The notes beneath the pieces were generated by a model. That model was not told where the DNA came from, made no database searches, and saw only the letters and a program-made list of their open reading frames with translations. From Polyangiaceae bacterium (GTDB lineage: Bacteria; Myxococcota_A; Polyangia; Polyangiales; Polyangiaceae): a stretch of 55,067 nucleotides of DNA. Numbering within the stretch: the first letter of the stretch is position 1; each line of letters begins with the position of its first letter. Below, piece after piece: positions 25,875 to 34,949 of this stretch. The translations under genes and the position numbers were made by a program. Location of the stretch: the NCBI GenBank assembly GCA_013214025.1, contig JABSRN010000109.1, positions 1 to 55,067 on the forward strand, written 5' to 3'.

Positions 25875-26576
25875 ATGATTGGCGTACACTCAGGCATGTT
25901 CGGAAGTCAGATATCCAGTCTCAGGGGCATAACGTTTTGCTGTTTGCTGTGCCCGCTCGCCCTGACGGGTTGTAACGACGACGGCTCTTTAGACGTCGGG
26001 GGCGAATCATCCGCTGCGATGGGCACCTCGACCCCGTCGACTTCGACCGGTGGGACCGGCAGTGCCGATGCAAGCGGGGAGCTGACCCAGGAAGCGCTCT
26101 TAGCGGGCGGCTGTTTTTGGGGAATGGAGGAGTGGGCGCGACACCTGCCTGGCGTTTCCGAGACCTCCGTCGGTTATATGGGCGGCAGCGTGGAAGACCC
26201 CACCTATCGCGAGGTGACTGGCGGCGAGACCGGTCATGCCGAGACGGTACGACTCGTATTTGATCCGAGTCAGATGAGCTACGAAGAATTGCTATTGGGG
26301 TTCTTCAGGATGCACGATCCGACAACGGTGAATCGCCAAGGCAACGATGTGGGTACCCAGTACCGATCAGCGGTCTTCGTCAACACCGACGCCGAGCGAG
26401 AGACCGCAGCCGCCGTCATCGAGGTGGTAGATCGCTCGGGATTCTGGGCGATGGATGTCTACACCACCATCGAGGAGGCTGACGTTTACTACGAGGCCGA
26501 GGAGTACCATCAGGACTACCTCCAGATCCTGCCCAACGGTTACGACAATCACTTCGAGCGCGAGACTCCGTACTGA
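25875..26576 (+). CDS. msrA: Lipoprotein peptide-methionine (S)-S-oxide reductase MsrA
   Basis: 233 residues (ATG 25875; ATG 25896 also fits). Signal ends in LALTGC (lipobox LTGC), followed by a Ser/Thr/Gly linker to about residue 70. The MsrA domain begins LLAGGCFWGMEEW, with the catalytic Cys in GGCFWG. It continues with TSVGYMGGSVEDPTYREV, HDPTTVNRQGNDVGTQYRSA and the C-terminal YYEAEEYHQDYL, all hallmark motifs. Anchoring MsrA in the envelope suggests repair of oxidised methionine in exported proteins, which fits the lipoprotein-rich genome. No MsrB domain is fused; a resolving Cys was not looked for beyond the active site. Confidence 0.92.
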   Translation: MIGVHSGMFGSQISSLRGITFCCLLCPLALTGCNDDGSLDVGGESSAAMGTSTPSTSTGGTGSADASGELTQEALLAGGCFWGMEEWARHLPGVSETSVGYMGGSVEDPTYREVTGGETGHAETVRLVFDPSQMSYEELLLGFFRMHDPTTVNRQGNDVGTQYRSAVFVNTDAERETAAAVIEVVDRSGFWAMDVYTTIEEADVYYEAEEYHQDYLQILPNGYDNHFERETPY

Positions 26577-26628
26577 GTCAGCGGCGTACTGAACCAGCGG
26601 CGCTGTCGCCTGAACCACGGCGAGACGG

Positions 26629-27846
26629 CTAATTGACTTCGAATATCTCGATCAGCAGCTCCCCGACATTGTTGCCGGGGTTGCCGTCGTGATATTGGAA
26701 TCGAAGGAGATTGCCGAATCCGAGTCCCGTGAACTCGTACACATGGTCTGGGCTGTAGTCTCCCCAGCGGGGATTGCGGGTTGCATTCACTGAGTAGTCA
26801 TCAAATGACAACCCGACGTCCACGCCAGCGACTACGTCTAGTACGTTGGTGAGATCTTCTGGGTTGTCGGGATCAAAGTCGTAGTACTCAGCGTCGGCCC
26901 AGCGGGACACTCCGTCGATCAGGAAAATACCGCTGACGCGGACCATGTACCACCTCAGCAGCACTAAGGGTTCAGTGGTCCAGACCACCGTGCCGTCAGC
27001 CGGAATGGTGAAACTTTCGTGCAGCGTGTAGCCATCGTCTGGGTCTGGGCCAGCGTCACTGGCTCCGGCGTCGTTCCCCGAGTCTTGCTCGGTATCCGCA
27101 TCGGTACCCGCATCCGTTTTGGCGTCTATGCTCGTGTCGCTGGTGCTTGCCCCAGTGTCGTTGGAGCCTGGCCCCGTGTCGGTGATGCCAGCGTCGCTGG
27201 TGCCAGCGTCGGTTCCGTTGGACTGGCCGCTGTCGTCTTCGGCCCCGGTATCGCTAGCACCGCTGCTGTCGGGGGCGACGCTGCTATCGGGGGCCGAGCC
27301 GCTGTCCGTTAAGACGCTTGAATCTACGCCGATGCCGCCGTCGGAGCTTAGGCTGCCGTCAGGATCGGCGCTGGCGTCGAACACCGAATGGTTGGCGGCG
27401 TCGGACTCCCCGCCGTCGAGATCGTTGGTTTTATCCACTACCGTCAGTCCGTCGGACAAACTCATGTGGGTGCCGCTGGGGGAAACCACCTCGATATCGT
27501 AAACACCTGGGTTCAGTGTGCCGGGGAGCGTGACCACCAGCTCGGTCGCGCTGCGCCGGAACACGTCGCTGCCTTCTAGGTGTATCTTGCCGATGTCTAG
27601 AGCCCAGTGATTGTTGAGGGTCGGATTTTTGTCGCTGCTAAGGTCCACCGCGACGGTGTCGAGCAGGTTCTCACCGACAACGACCAGTACGCTGCTTTCG
27701 CCCATCGGCACGGTGGCGGGCTGCACGGAGAGCAAGCGCCCCTCGGGTTCGGACACTCCGCAGGACCACGCGAGACCGATCCCAAGCAGGAGGGATATCG
27801 CCCGAATGCTGCGTCCGGGAGTGGCGATGTTAAGATGGGGAGTCAC
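26629..27846 (-). CDS. TIG-domain lipoprotein with an acidic linker and LecA-like C-terminal domain
   Basis: 405 residues from GTG 27846, chosen because AAGG sits 5 bp ahead and because it gives the signal ending GIGLAWSC (lipobox WSC). An IPT/TIG-like domain follows (VQPATVPMGESSVLVVVGENLL, VVTLPGTLNPGVYDIEVVSP). A linker of about 140 residues rich in Asp, Ser, Thr, Gly and Ala comes next. The C-terminal 130 residues form a beta domain ending NLLRFQYHDGNPGNNVGELL, whose Asp-Gly-Asn-Asn turn resembles the PA-IL/LecA galactose lectin. Likely a surface adhesin or sugar-binding protein; the lectin call is inferred. Confidence 0.78.
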   Translation of the reverse strand: MTPHLNIATPGRSIRAISLLLGIGLAWSCGVSEPEGRLLSVQPATVPMGESSVLVVVGENLLDTVAVDLSSDKNPTLNNHWALDIGKIHLEGSDVFRRSATELVVTLPGTLNPGVYDIEVVSPSGTHMSLSDGLTVVDKTNDLDGGESDAANHSVFDASADPDGSLSSDGGIGVDSSVLTDSGSAPDSSVAPDSSGASDTGAEDDSGQSNGTDAGTSDAGITDTGPGSNDTGASTSDTSIDAKTDAGTDADTEQDSGNDAGASDAGPDPDDGYTLHESFTIPADGTVVWTTEPLVLLRWYMVRVSGIFLIDGVSRWADAEYYDFDPDNPEDLTNVLDVVAGVDVGLSFDDYSVNATRNPRWGDYSPDHVYEFTGLGFGNLLRFQYHDGNPGNNVGELLIEIFEVN

Positions 27847-28032
27847 AAGCACCTTGCGCCAGGAGAACCGGGCACCACCGTGAAGTGTACAGGAACGTGG
27901 CCGCTCCGGCACCCGTCGCGTTGCAGGATAGCTAGCCTGTGACCGCAATTGCCGGGGATGGATTGGGGTGCTGGCGTACCGACATATAGGGCTGAGGTGG
28001 CGGACGCGAGCTCCCGTGGCTCCCCATCCAAG

Positions 28033-28079
28033 CCCTTAAAGCAGTGCGGAGTCCCTTAAGCAGTGCGGAGTCCCTAAAG
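28033..28079. repeat. Tandem repeat at the 3' end of the barrel gene
   Basis: CCCTTAAAGCAGTGCGGAGT at 28033-28052 is followed by CCCTTAAGCAGTGCGGAGT at 28053-28071 and the start of a third copy (CCCTAAAGCAG). The third copy overlaps the stop of the outer membrane gene, so the array looks like duplicated 3' gene end. Confidence 0.5.
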
Positions 28080-28772
28080 CAGCGCCCGGTAACCGAGGAA
28101 TGCGCTGGTGCCGGCGAGGTGACTGTCGCCGGTGATGTGGTGATCGATGGTGCCCCACTGGGCGAGGATCTCAACCAAGATGCCACCGGGTCCCACGGCG
28201 ATCTCCGTGCCGATGGGGAGCCCGAGGCCCAACTTGGTGGACTGCTCGGTTGACTCGCCGAGATCTTGATCGCCGGCTGTGCCCGTGACCACGCTCTGCA
28301 AGAAGTACATACGAGGGCCGATGCCGATGTAGGGCGTAAACAGAGTGCTCAGCGTAGTGATCCGGTACATGAGCGTTGGCGCAAAGACGAGCTCCTTCTG
28401 GCGCAGTTCCCAGAAGTAAGTGCCGTCGGTGACGCGCTCGGGTGAGGTCTCTTCCGTTGCGCCGCCTTTAGCGCTGGGTGCCGTGTAGTCAACTCCGACA
28501 AACACACCGAGACCGCGGTTGAGTGTCGAAAACACGTAACCCAGCTCAAGCGCGTAGTGCGGGTAGGGGCTCAGTCCGTTGAAGGAGGCCACCCCGCCGA
28601 TCTTGGCGCCCAGCATGAACGCGCTGCCCGCGTCATCCGAGCTCGAAGACAAGTCCGCTGTGCTTATGCTTTTGTCAGCCGCTGCATCCTCTGCTTGGGC
28701 TGTGCCCGGCAACACGAACAGTGTCGCCATCGCGAAGGGAACGATCAAACCGAGATTGTGAAGTACGCGCAT
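28074..28772 (-). CDS. Outer-membrane beta-barrel-like protein
   Basis: 232 residues from ATG 28772, preferred because AAGGATCGAAC precedes it and the frame upstream overlaps the previous stop. A signal peptide MRVLHNLGLIVPFAMATLF ending GTAQAE is followed by an acidic linker. Alternating strands then follow: AFMLGAKIGGVASF, YALELGYVFSTLNRGLGVFVG, LVFAPTLMYRI, TPYIGIGPRMYF and VEILAQWGT, ending with AFLGYRALL. The final aromatic/hydrophobic end suits an OMP. It sits 17 bp after the TIG/Kelch lipoprotein gene, and the two are probably co-transcribed. Confidence 0.72.
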   Translation of the reverse strand: MRVLHNLGLIVPFAMATLFVLPGTAQAEDAAADKSISTADLSSSSDDAGSAFMLGAKIGGVASFNGLSPYPHYALELGYVFSTLNRGLGVFVGVDYTAPSAKGGATEETSPERVTDGTYFWELRQKELVFAPTLMYRITTLSTLFTPYIGIGPRMYFLQSVVTGTAGDQDLGESTEQSTKLGLGLPIGTEIAVGPGGILVEILAQWGTIDHHITGDSHLAGTSAFLGYRALL

Positions 28773-28789
28773 GTTCGATCCTTGAGTCA

Positions 28790-31700
28790 TTACCAGACCA
28801 CCGTTTCTGTGGTGGCGGTCGCGCCCCCGCCGTCGGCACCGCCTATCAGGAAGATGAACGCGCTCTGGATCGCGCTGCCCGACAGGTAGCGGTCCTGGGT
28901 GAACGACCAGCCCTCCGAGTTCCAGGCGCCGCTCTCTAGGAGAGGGGCCGTGAAGGAGTCGGTGTCGTCAAGCCCAGCGGCAACTGCGGATGAGCCGTTG
29001 CCTAGCCCGCCGAACGCAAAAAGTCGACCGGCGGCCGCCGCTGTTCCGTAGCCGACACGAACCGGGGACATCTTGGTGACGGAAGTGTCGCCGGTGCCGT
29101 TTGGGAAGTCGCCGAATTCTCCTCTGAGCTCACCGCCTGTGCTGACGAGCGCCGCCTCGACTTCACTGTCATCACCGCCAGTCGCTGTCATGCCACCTCC
29201 GAGATATACCCACGTGTCGCCGCCGGTGACGGCGCTGGCCGTCACGCTGTCGACAGTCCAAGAGCCGAACTGCCAGCGCCCGACAGCGGACTCCTCGACG
29301 CCGGTGGTCCAGCTGACGCCGACGCTCTGACGGCCGTTGCTGGCGATCGACACGTCTAGGTACTCGTAGGTGGTGCGACCGGTGTCGCCGTCGCGACCGA
29401 GCAGAGCGTATACGTACCACGTGGACGGATCTGCGGGATCCACGGCGGCAGCCCCCGCTGGGCCCTCGCGGGTGACCCCAAGGTTAGGCAAGGCTTGCCA
29501 GTCGCTGGTGGAGCCTTGGACAACTGGAGTGTCCGTGCCGAGGGTATCGCTGCCGTCGTCGATAAACGTGAGCGTGGCGCCATCCACGGTGCCGAGCAGG
29601 GTTTCATCGGTACCCGGAACGCCATCCTGAGGCGTGCGGTAGATGCGGTAGTTGATGATTCCGCTGAGATCGGCGCCCTCGGAATCTTTCGGCGCCGTCC
29701 AGTCCAGCTGCACCGTGACCGTTCGACCATCCACATCGCGCACCTGCACGATGATCGGGTCGCTGGACAGGGTTTCGCCGCCGAGGTTCACCGGGTCTGC
29801 GCCGTCTATCACGGCGGATACTCGGTAGGAGTAGAGGCCGGCACTGAGACCGGCACTGAGACCAGGAACCCCGAAACAATCTTGGTTACTTCCGCTCAAA
29901 CACAGATCCACGGTGTTGATGGTTGGGATCTCTTCTGGGGAGAGCACCAGCGCTCGTTCGCTAGAAGACAGAGCGCCGCTGCCGTCGTTGCCGCCAAACA
30001 CGTAGACGTAGCGCCCGATGGTGGCTGATCCCGCGAATGCGCGAGCCGTACCCATGCTGGGCGTGGTTTCTTGCCACGCGTTCATCTCGCCGAAGATGCC
30101 GATGGGCGCGAACTCAACGCTGTTCATGGCGTTGGCGACGTCGCCGTCATCCCCGCCGACGGCGTAAATAAACCGGGCGGCGCCCGTGGCTTTGACAGCG
30201 GAAGCTGTCAGAGCGCGGCGCGCGGTGTTCATTGTTTCCGCAAGCACTGGCGCTTCTAGGTTGTCGGAAGAGCCCGTAACGCCGATGGCCGAGAATTCAC
30301 CAAAGCTGCCGTCAGAGTTCGTCACCCGAACGACGCAGACGTCACCTGCGTCGAGTTGGCTGCCGATAAGAGTTGCCGTCTGGGTACAGGCGCCGGCAGC
30401 GCATATTTCGGTCACCTCGGAGGCGTCCATCGTGATCACTCCGCTACCCGTCTGGCAGCGTAGAGTGACGTCCGAGGACACGAAGTCCGTGCCGCGAATT
30501 TCGATCGGCGAGTTTTCCCCCGCCACGACCGACTGAGGCACGACATCGTCAATAACCGGGGGCGCGGTGCTAGTGGACGTGTAAGCGTCGGCAATGACCG
30601 CCACCGCAGAGTCCGGCCAAACGATGACCAGCTCATAGAGACCAGGAGGAGTGCCGGCGGGTACGACGGCCGTCAGCGTGTTGGCGTCGAGGACCGTGAC
30701 GCTCTGGAGCTGAACGGCCGGGGCGTCTCCCGCGGGGTTCAGGAATGCGCGTGGAGTCCCCGTGGCCCCCGGGTCGCTACCGAGACTGATCGTGATCGGT
30801 ACGTTAATGCTGTCGAGCCCGAAGGAGGGCACGACGGTGCCCGTGCTCACCACGGTGGTGTCCGTGATCGTCACGGCCGTTTGGAAGCTTGCAAAACAAC
30901 CAGACGAGTCTTGAACAGCAATGGTGTAGGGACCGACGGCCAATCCCGCAGGAACCGTGGCGTCGATCACATTGGTGCGACCGGCGGCCAAAGCGGCTGT
31001 CAGTGGGAACGACGTTGATTGGTCGGTTCCGCTCCACATCTCGACAGTGAACGGGGGCAGTACGGCAGTAACGTAGAGCTGCACTTTCGTGTTGATGCCG
31101 TTGAAGGCCACATGGGGATCTACGTTGAAGAGGATGGGGCCGTCTGTGCCGACGACGGTTTGATGGGGCGCTGTGTCTTCGCAGGTATCGGCGTTGATGA
31201 TGACCAGGTCGCAGGTTTCGCCCACGTTGATGCCGGGGCCGAAAGTAACGTCAGCTTCGGTGCTGCTGATGACGTCGACGCCGGTCGCGGTAACAACCGA
31301 GCTGTTCGGGCATCGCAGTTCGGCGCCGGCGTTGGCCAAGAAGCCCGTTCCGGTGACGGTAACGACACTGCCGCCGCTACATACCGTGGCGGGAGCGATG
31401 GATTCCACGGTGGGGGGCGGACTTACCGTGATGTTCATGGTGTCGACGCTGACGCAGCTCACCGGATCGGGGTTGGTGACCTCGATTTCATAATTGCCGA
31501 CTAGCAGGGCATCCTGGCTGACTGTGAAGGTCAGGCTGTCACATAGCTCGAGGCCGAAGGTGGCGTCGAGATCCGTCGGGGGCACGCAGCCAGCGAGGGA
31601 ATCCGGTGCGAATTCGAGACGAGTGCCGTCCACAGCCGTGATAGCCACCACGGGCTCGTCGCCGGCGTTGTCACCGGTGGTGATGCGCGCAAAGTTACCG

Positions 31701-32596
31701 CCCTCGATAGTGATGGTGGTGTCCGACTGCTCCACGCAAATGGTCGGAGGCAGCACGTTGGTGGCCAGTGGCGGGTCAACGATCACGACGCTCGGCGCTT
31801 CAGCGGATGCGCAGGATGCGGGCTCGGGGCTCGTGACGGTAAGAGAATAAGTGCCGGCCGGTACAACACCAGCCGCGAGAGTCGCGGTGATGCTTGTGCA
31901 CAGCTCGACGGTGCCGCCGGCAAACTCGCCGGGAATGGTCGTGCAGCCGTCCATCGTGATGGCACTGGCGGCAAGATCGATGGTCGTATCGCCGGCGATG
32001 AGGCTGACGGTGGGTTTGGCGCCCGCGACTACCAGCAAGTTCTCGCCGGTGATGACGAGCTGGCGGTCGGATTGCTCCGTGCACAACGCTTGGGGCACCG
32101 GGGCGACGTCGTCGATGCGGGGCGGGTCGACAACAGCTAGGCCCTGGGCTGTAGTGGTTTCCCGCAGACCGTCCGGATTCATCACGGTGATGTCATAGAG
32201 GCCAGCGTCGAGCGCGATGGGCGGCTCTTCCGAGACGCGGAAGGTCATCAGCTGTTGGCTCTCCCAGGTCAGGTTGTTCGCGAACTTTTCTTCCGGCTCA
32301 CCGGAGAACTCGATTTCGGTACCGGTGGCTGCGCCCCCCGACAAATCCTGAGTCTTGGTGATGGTTACGCTGGGCAGCACGAGCACCGACGGTTCCGCCA
32401 ATACGTTGCGGGACATCGGCGTGAAGCCGTCTCCGTTGAGCGTGACGATTGCGTCAGGCGAGACCCGCTGGGCGTTGCAGACCAGGCTGGGCTCGATAGA
32501 GCTGACCGATGGGGCGGGGCTGTCTACCTGGTGGGAGCAGGCGACGAAACCTAGCGATATTACGAGAGAAAACTGATGAATGCGGGTAGCCGACAT
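28790..32596 (-). CDS. Large TIG/Kelch-like surface lipoprotein
   Basis: 1268 residues from ATG 32596, with GGAGGA 10 bp ahead; TTG codons just upstream are less likely. Lipobox GFVAC. The N-terminal 750 residues hold five or more IPT/TIG domains, each with VxITGxNF-like starts and paired Cys (CVEQSDTTITIEGGNF, CSGGSVVTVTGTGF, VIDDVVPQSVVAGENSP). From about 780 onward are Kelch-like units (FIYAVGGDDGDV, YVYVFGGNDGSG, RLFAFGGLGNGS, FIFLIGGADGGG) interrupted by a fibronectin-III-like segment (INYRIYRTPQDGV). Ends at the stop only 17 bp from the barrel gene. Probably anchored outside the cell and involved in adhesion. Confidence 0.85.
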   Translation of the reverse strand: MSATRIHQFSLVISLGFVACSHQVDSPAPSVSSIEPSLVCNAQRVSPDAIVTLNGDGFTPMSRNVLAEPSVLVLPSVTITKTQDLSGGAATGTEIEFSGEPEEKFANNLTWESQQLMTFRVSEEPPIALDAGLYDITVMNPDGLRETTTAQGLAVVDPPRIDDVAPVPQALCTEQSDRQLVITGENLLVVAGAKPTVSLIAGDTTIDLAASAITMDGCTTIPGEFAGGTVELCTSITATLAAGVVPAGTYSLTVTSPEPASCASAEAPSVVIVDPPLATNVLPPTICVEQSDTTITIEGGNFARITTGDNAGDEPVVAITAVDGTRLEFAPDSLAGCVPPTDLDATFGLELCDSLTFTVSQDALLVGNYEIEVTNPDPVSCVSVDTMNITVSPPPTVESIAPATVCSGGSVVTVTGTGFLANAGAELRCPNSSVVTATGVDVISSTEADVTFGPGINVGETCDLVIINADTCEDTAPHQTVVGTDGPILFNVDPHVAFNGINTKVQLYVTAVLPPFTVEMWSGTDQSTSFPLTAALAAGRTNVIDATVPAGLAVGPYTIAVQDSSGCFASFQTAVTITDTTVVSTGTVVPSFGLDSINVPITISLGSDPGATGTPRAFLNPAGDAPAVQLQSVTVLDANTLTAVVPAGTPPGLYELVIVWPDSAVAVIADAYTSTSTAPPVIDDVVPQSVVAGENSPIEIRGTDFVSSDVTLRCQTGSGVITMDASEVTEICAAGACTQTATLIGSQLDAGDVCVVRVTNSDGSFGEFSAIGVTGSSDNLEAPVLAETMNTARRALTASAVKATGAARFIYAVGGDDGDVANAMNSVEFAPIGIFGEMNAWQETTPSMGTARAFAGSATIGRYVYVFGGNDGSGALSSSERALVLSPEEIPTINTVDLCLSGSNQDCFGVPGLSAGLSAGLYSYRVSAVIDGADPVNLGGETLSSDPIIVQVRDVDGRTVTVQLDWTAPKDSEGADLSGIINYRIYRTPQDGVPGTDETLLGTVDGATLTFIDDGSDTLGTDTPVVQGSTSDWQALPNLGVTREGPAGAAAVDPADPSTWYVYALLGRDGDTGRTTYEYLDVSIASNGRQSVGVSWTTGVEESAVGRWQFGSWTVDSVTASAVTGGDTWVYLGGGMTATGGDDSEVEAALVSTGGELRGEFGDFPNGTGDTSVTKMSPVRVGYGTAAAAGRLFAFGGLGNGSSAVAAGLDDTDSFTAPLLESGAWNSEGWSFTQDRYLSGSAIQSAFIFLIGGADGGGATATTETVVW

Positions 32597-32709
32597 GTGA
32601 GGGGAGTCCTCCAACAACCGGTTAGTGGGGGCAAGTCGGGAGCATTATCAGGGACTTGAGTCTATTTCGGTGTGCGAAGGCCCCTTATTGGCAGCAATTG
32701 CCCCGTTGG

Positions 32710-32723
32710 CTGACAGCTGTCAG
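32710..32723. promoter_or_regulatory. Perfect 14-bp palindrome upstream of the TIG/Kelch gene
   Basis: CTGACAGCTGTCAG is self-complementary over its full length. It lies 114 bp upstream of the ATG of the large lipoprotein gene on the minus strand. A palindrome of this kind in a promoter region is a typical operator shape; no adjacent regulator is known. Confidence 0.5.
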
Positions 32724-32778
32724 AGAGGTGGACAGACCTGTGTGCGTCGTAGCCAATAACGACACCCTCAAACGGGGC

Positions 32779-32834
32779 GCGCGGCCCCCGACGCTGAGAG
32801 GCGTCGAGTCCGCGCGACACCGGCTGGACCGGTG
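32779..32834 (-). terminator. Hairpin cluster downstream of the Cys-rich repeat gene
   Basis: Two short hairpins lie just after the stop of the gene at 32855-34030. One is CACCGG, CTGGA loop, CCGGTG at 32818-32834. The other is CGACGC, loop of 6, GCGTCG at about 32789-32806. No T-tract follows on the minus strand. The location supports termination, but evidence is thin. Confidence 0.3.
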
Positions 32835-32854
32835 GAATTAACAGCTGGGGGCGG

Positions 32855-34030
32855 TCAGTTGGAGAGGAATTCAGCGCAAATGTCGACAGCATTGGAGCAG
32901 GTGCCCCAGGCGTTTGGCCCGTAGGGGACTGCGAAGTCTTCGGAGGTGCTCGCACCGTTGCAGCTGCAGCTCAAGCCGTCAGGCGTCTCTTGGCAATCCA
33001 AGTTGCTGTAGTCGTAGACGCTCACCGTGTAGTCGCCGGATTGCATGTCACGCGAGCACTCGAAGCCCGCGCTGCACCAACCGTTGCTGGCCGACTGGTT
33101 GCTCAGCTGACAGCTGCTGGCTGTGAGTGTATCCGCCTGCGTTGCATCGCAAATCTGCTTGGCGTCCAAGCATACATCGTTGGAGACTTGGTCGAGACCC
33201 AGCTCGACGCGCAGATTCCTGTTGCCGTTGTAACACTCGCAGGACCAGCCATTGGGTGTCTGGTTGCAGTAGGTGTCTTTCCACGCGTTGGAGGTGGCGG
33301 TGCCACCGTTGGGTAGAACGGCGGCCTGGGTGCACTCCTCGCTACGGCTGCAGTAGCCGGGACCCGCGTCGCTATACTGGTAGCCGCACACCTCGGGCGC
33401 ATCGAACACGGAATCGGCATTGAGGCAGACGGATACGGCTTCCGCGCACATGTTCTCAGGGGGGACATCGCCGAGTTGCACATTCACCCAGCGGCCATCG
33501 GCGTCGCAGTAGCAATCGTTCGTGCCGTTCCAGTTATCGCAGGAGGCGTAGGCGTAGGTGCCCGGGCAGCTGAGATCGATGCTGCAGTAGTCCGGTCCCG
33601 CGTCGTGGTACATCGTCAGGCAATCATCCGGGATATCGATACCGGGGTAGTCGATGGGCTGACCCACAGGGCCCCAGACTCCGCCATCGCCCATGGGGTA
33701 CGGGGGCATCATGGGGGGGTAGTAACCGCCCGTGCCGCCATAACCGTAGCCGGGTTCAATGGGGTACCCTCCGTCATTGTAGTATGGATCGGGATACGAG
33801 CTGCCCGTGCCGCCGTAACCGTAGCTACCGGTGGCTCCGTAGCCGCCTGAGGGTGTTGCGGGAACTGGACCGTCGGCGCCGGCGCCGGTGGCTCCTGGAT
33901 CCACACCTTGGGCCCCGCCGGTCCCGCCGTCGTTCTCGTCACCGTCGGGGCCGGCGTTGACGACGGCTCCACAGGCGGTGGAGCCAAGGGCTACCAGGGA
34001 CACAACACACATCAGCTTTGCAAATCTCAT
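32855..34030 (-). CDS. Lipoprotein with Gly/Tyr/Pro-rich linker and three Cys-rich repeats
   Basis: 391 residues from ATG 34030 (frame also open upstream to 34189). The signal MRFAKLMCVVSLVALGSTAC has lipobox STAC. A low-complexity linker to about residue 125 has Gly-Tyr-Gly, Gly-Thr-Gly and Pro-Tyr runs. Then come three tandem units of about 85 residues, each with spaced Cys: an early C, YC or WC, C, a C-x-C pair (CYC, CEC, CSC) and a late CxxAxxxC (CAEAVSVC, CLDAKQIC, CSNAVDIC). Each probably folds around its own disulfides. Upstream of the start is a C10 run (plus-strand G10 at 34041-34050). Surface role is likely; partner unknown. Confidence 0.75.
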   Translation of the reverse strand: MRFAKLMCVVSLVALGSTACGAVVNAGPDGDENDGGTGGAQGVDPGATGAGADGPVPATPSGGYGATGSYGYGGTGSSYPDPYYNDGGYPIEPGYGYGGTGGYYPPMMPPYPMGDGGVWGPVGQPIDYPGIDIPDDCLTMYHDAGPDYCSIDLSCPGTYAYASCDNWNGTNDCYCDADGRWVNVQLGDVPPENMCAEAVSVCLNADSVFDAPEVCGYQYSDAGPGYCSRSEECTQAAVLPNGGTATSNAWKDTYCNQTPNGWSCECYNGNRNLRVELGLDQVSNDVCLDAKQICDATQADTLTASSCQLSNQSASNGWCSAGFECSRDMQSGDYTVSVYDYSNLDCQETPDGLSCSCNGASTSEDFAVPYGPNAWGTCSNAVDICAEFLSN

Positions 34031-34949
34031 TTTAGAATCCGGGGGGGGGGAGTCATTACAGTTCTGCGCCGTTAGAAGTCCACTATGCCCGGCTCGATTC
34101 GTGATGTGCCGAACATTCTCCTCCGTTGAAAGTCGATAGGCTTCGTTCTGATGACGAGCAAATCCAAATGTCGCTGAGGGCTCTGTCATTCGCCTGTATT
34201 TGCTTTCGACAAGGACAGAACGGTCTACGCGCGAATCCTCCCTACAACATCAGTGGCGTGGTCGCGATGAGGGGCGAGCGATGGGTGACGTGGTTGGTTC
34301 GAGGAACGGCTGCCCCGAGTTGGCGCGAATGCAGCGAACGATGTTCGACCCGTGATATGTCGTCGACGGGTCCTGTTGTGAGGAGAAATGAGATCGGGTG
34401 TTGCGGAGGATGCGACGTCGCAGTGGAGCCCTGACACGGCGCCGATGTCCGCTACTTGCTGGGGTGAGTGAACTATTTGCCTCGGCTGAAGATTTATTTT
34501 TAGTTCGCTGATCGCGGAAGGGTGCAGGGAGCTTTGATTTGTCGATGGACGTTTGTTGCACAGTGCGGTGTTTCTTGCGGACCGAGACTGGCCATCGGCA
34601 CCGTGTGGCAATCGCAGCGCTGAGCTTCGACGAGTCGTGCGCCTTCGCGACAGCGCGAACGATACTGCCGCCTGAAGCGGAGCCGAATGTAGATCTGTCG
34701 GGAATATTTGGGCGGTCCCAAAGAGACGCACGCCGAATTCATGGGTCGCCATGTTTGAGCGAGCTGGTGGTTCGGTGAGACGAAGTATCGTCTCGTTGCG
34801 CGGGTGGGTCTTTGATTGGCGGAACGCCCATTTGGCACGTTGATTTCCGAAGCGGAGTCGAGGGTGGAGTCAGCTGTGAGCTCTTGCCGGTACGCGGCGC
34901 GCTGGGTTGTCGTTGACCCAAAGTCTGACGGCGGGTGTAGTCTCAATTC
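34031..34949. other. Gene-free stretch of about 900 bp, with a C10 homopolymer near one gene start
   Basis: Translations on both strands lack coherent protein. G10 at 34041-34050 is C10 on the minus strand, 11-20 bases before the ATG at 34030, just where a ribosome binding site would be. Otherwise I see nothing in it. Confidence 0.45.
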
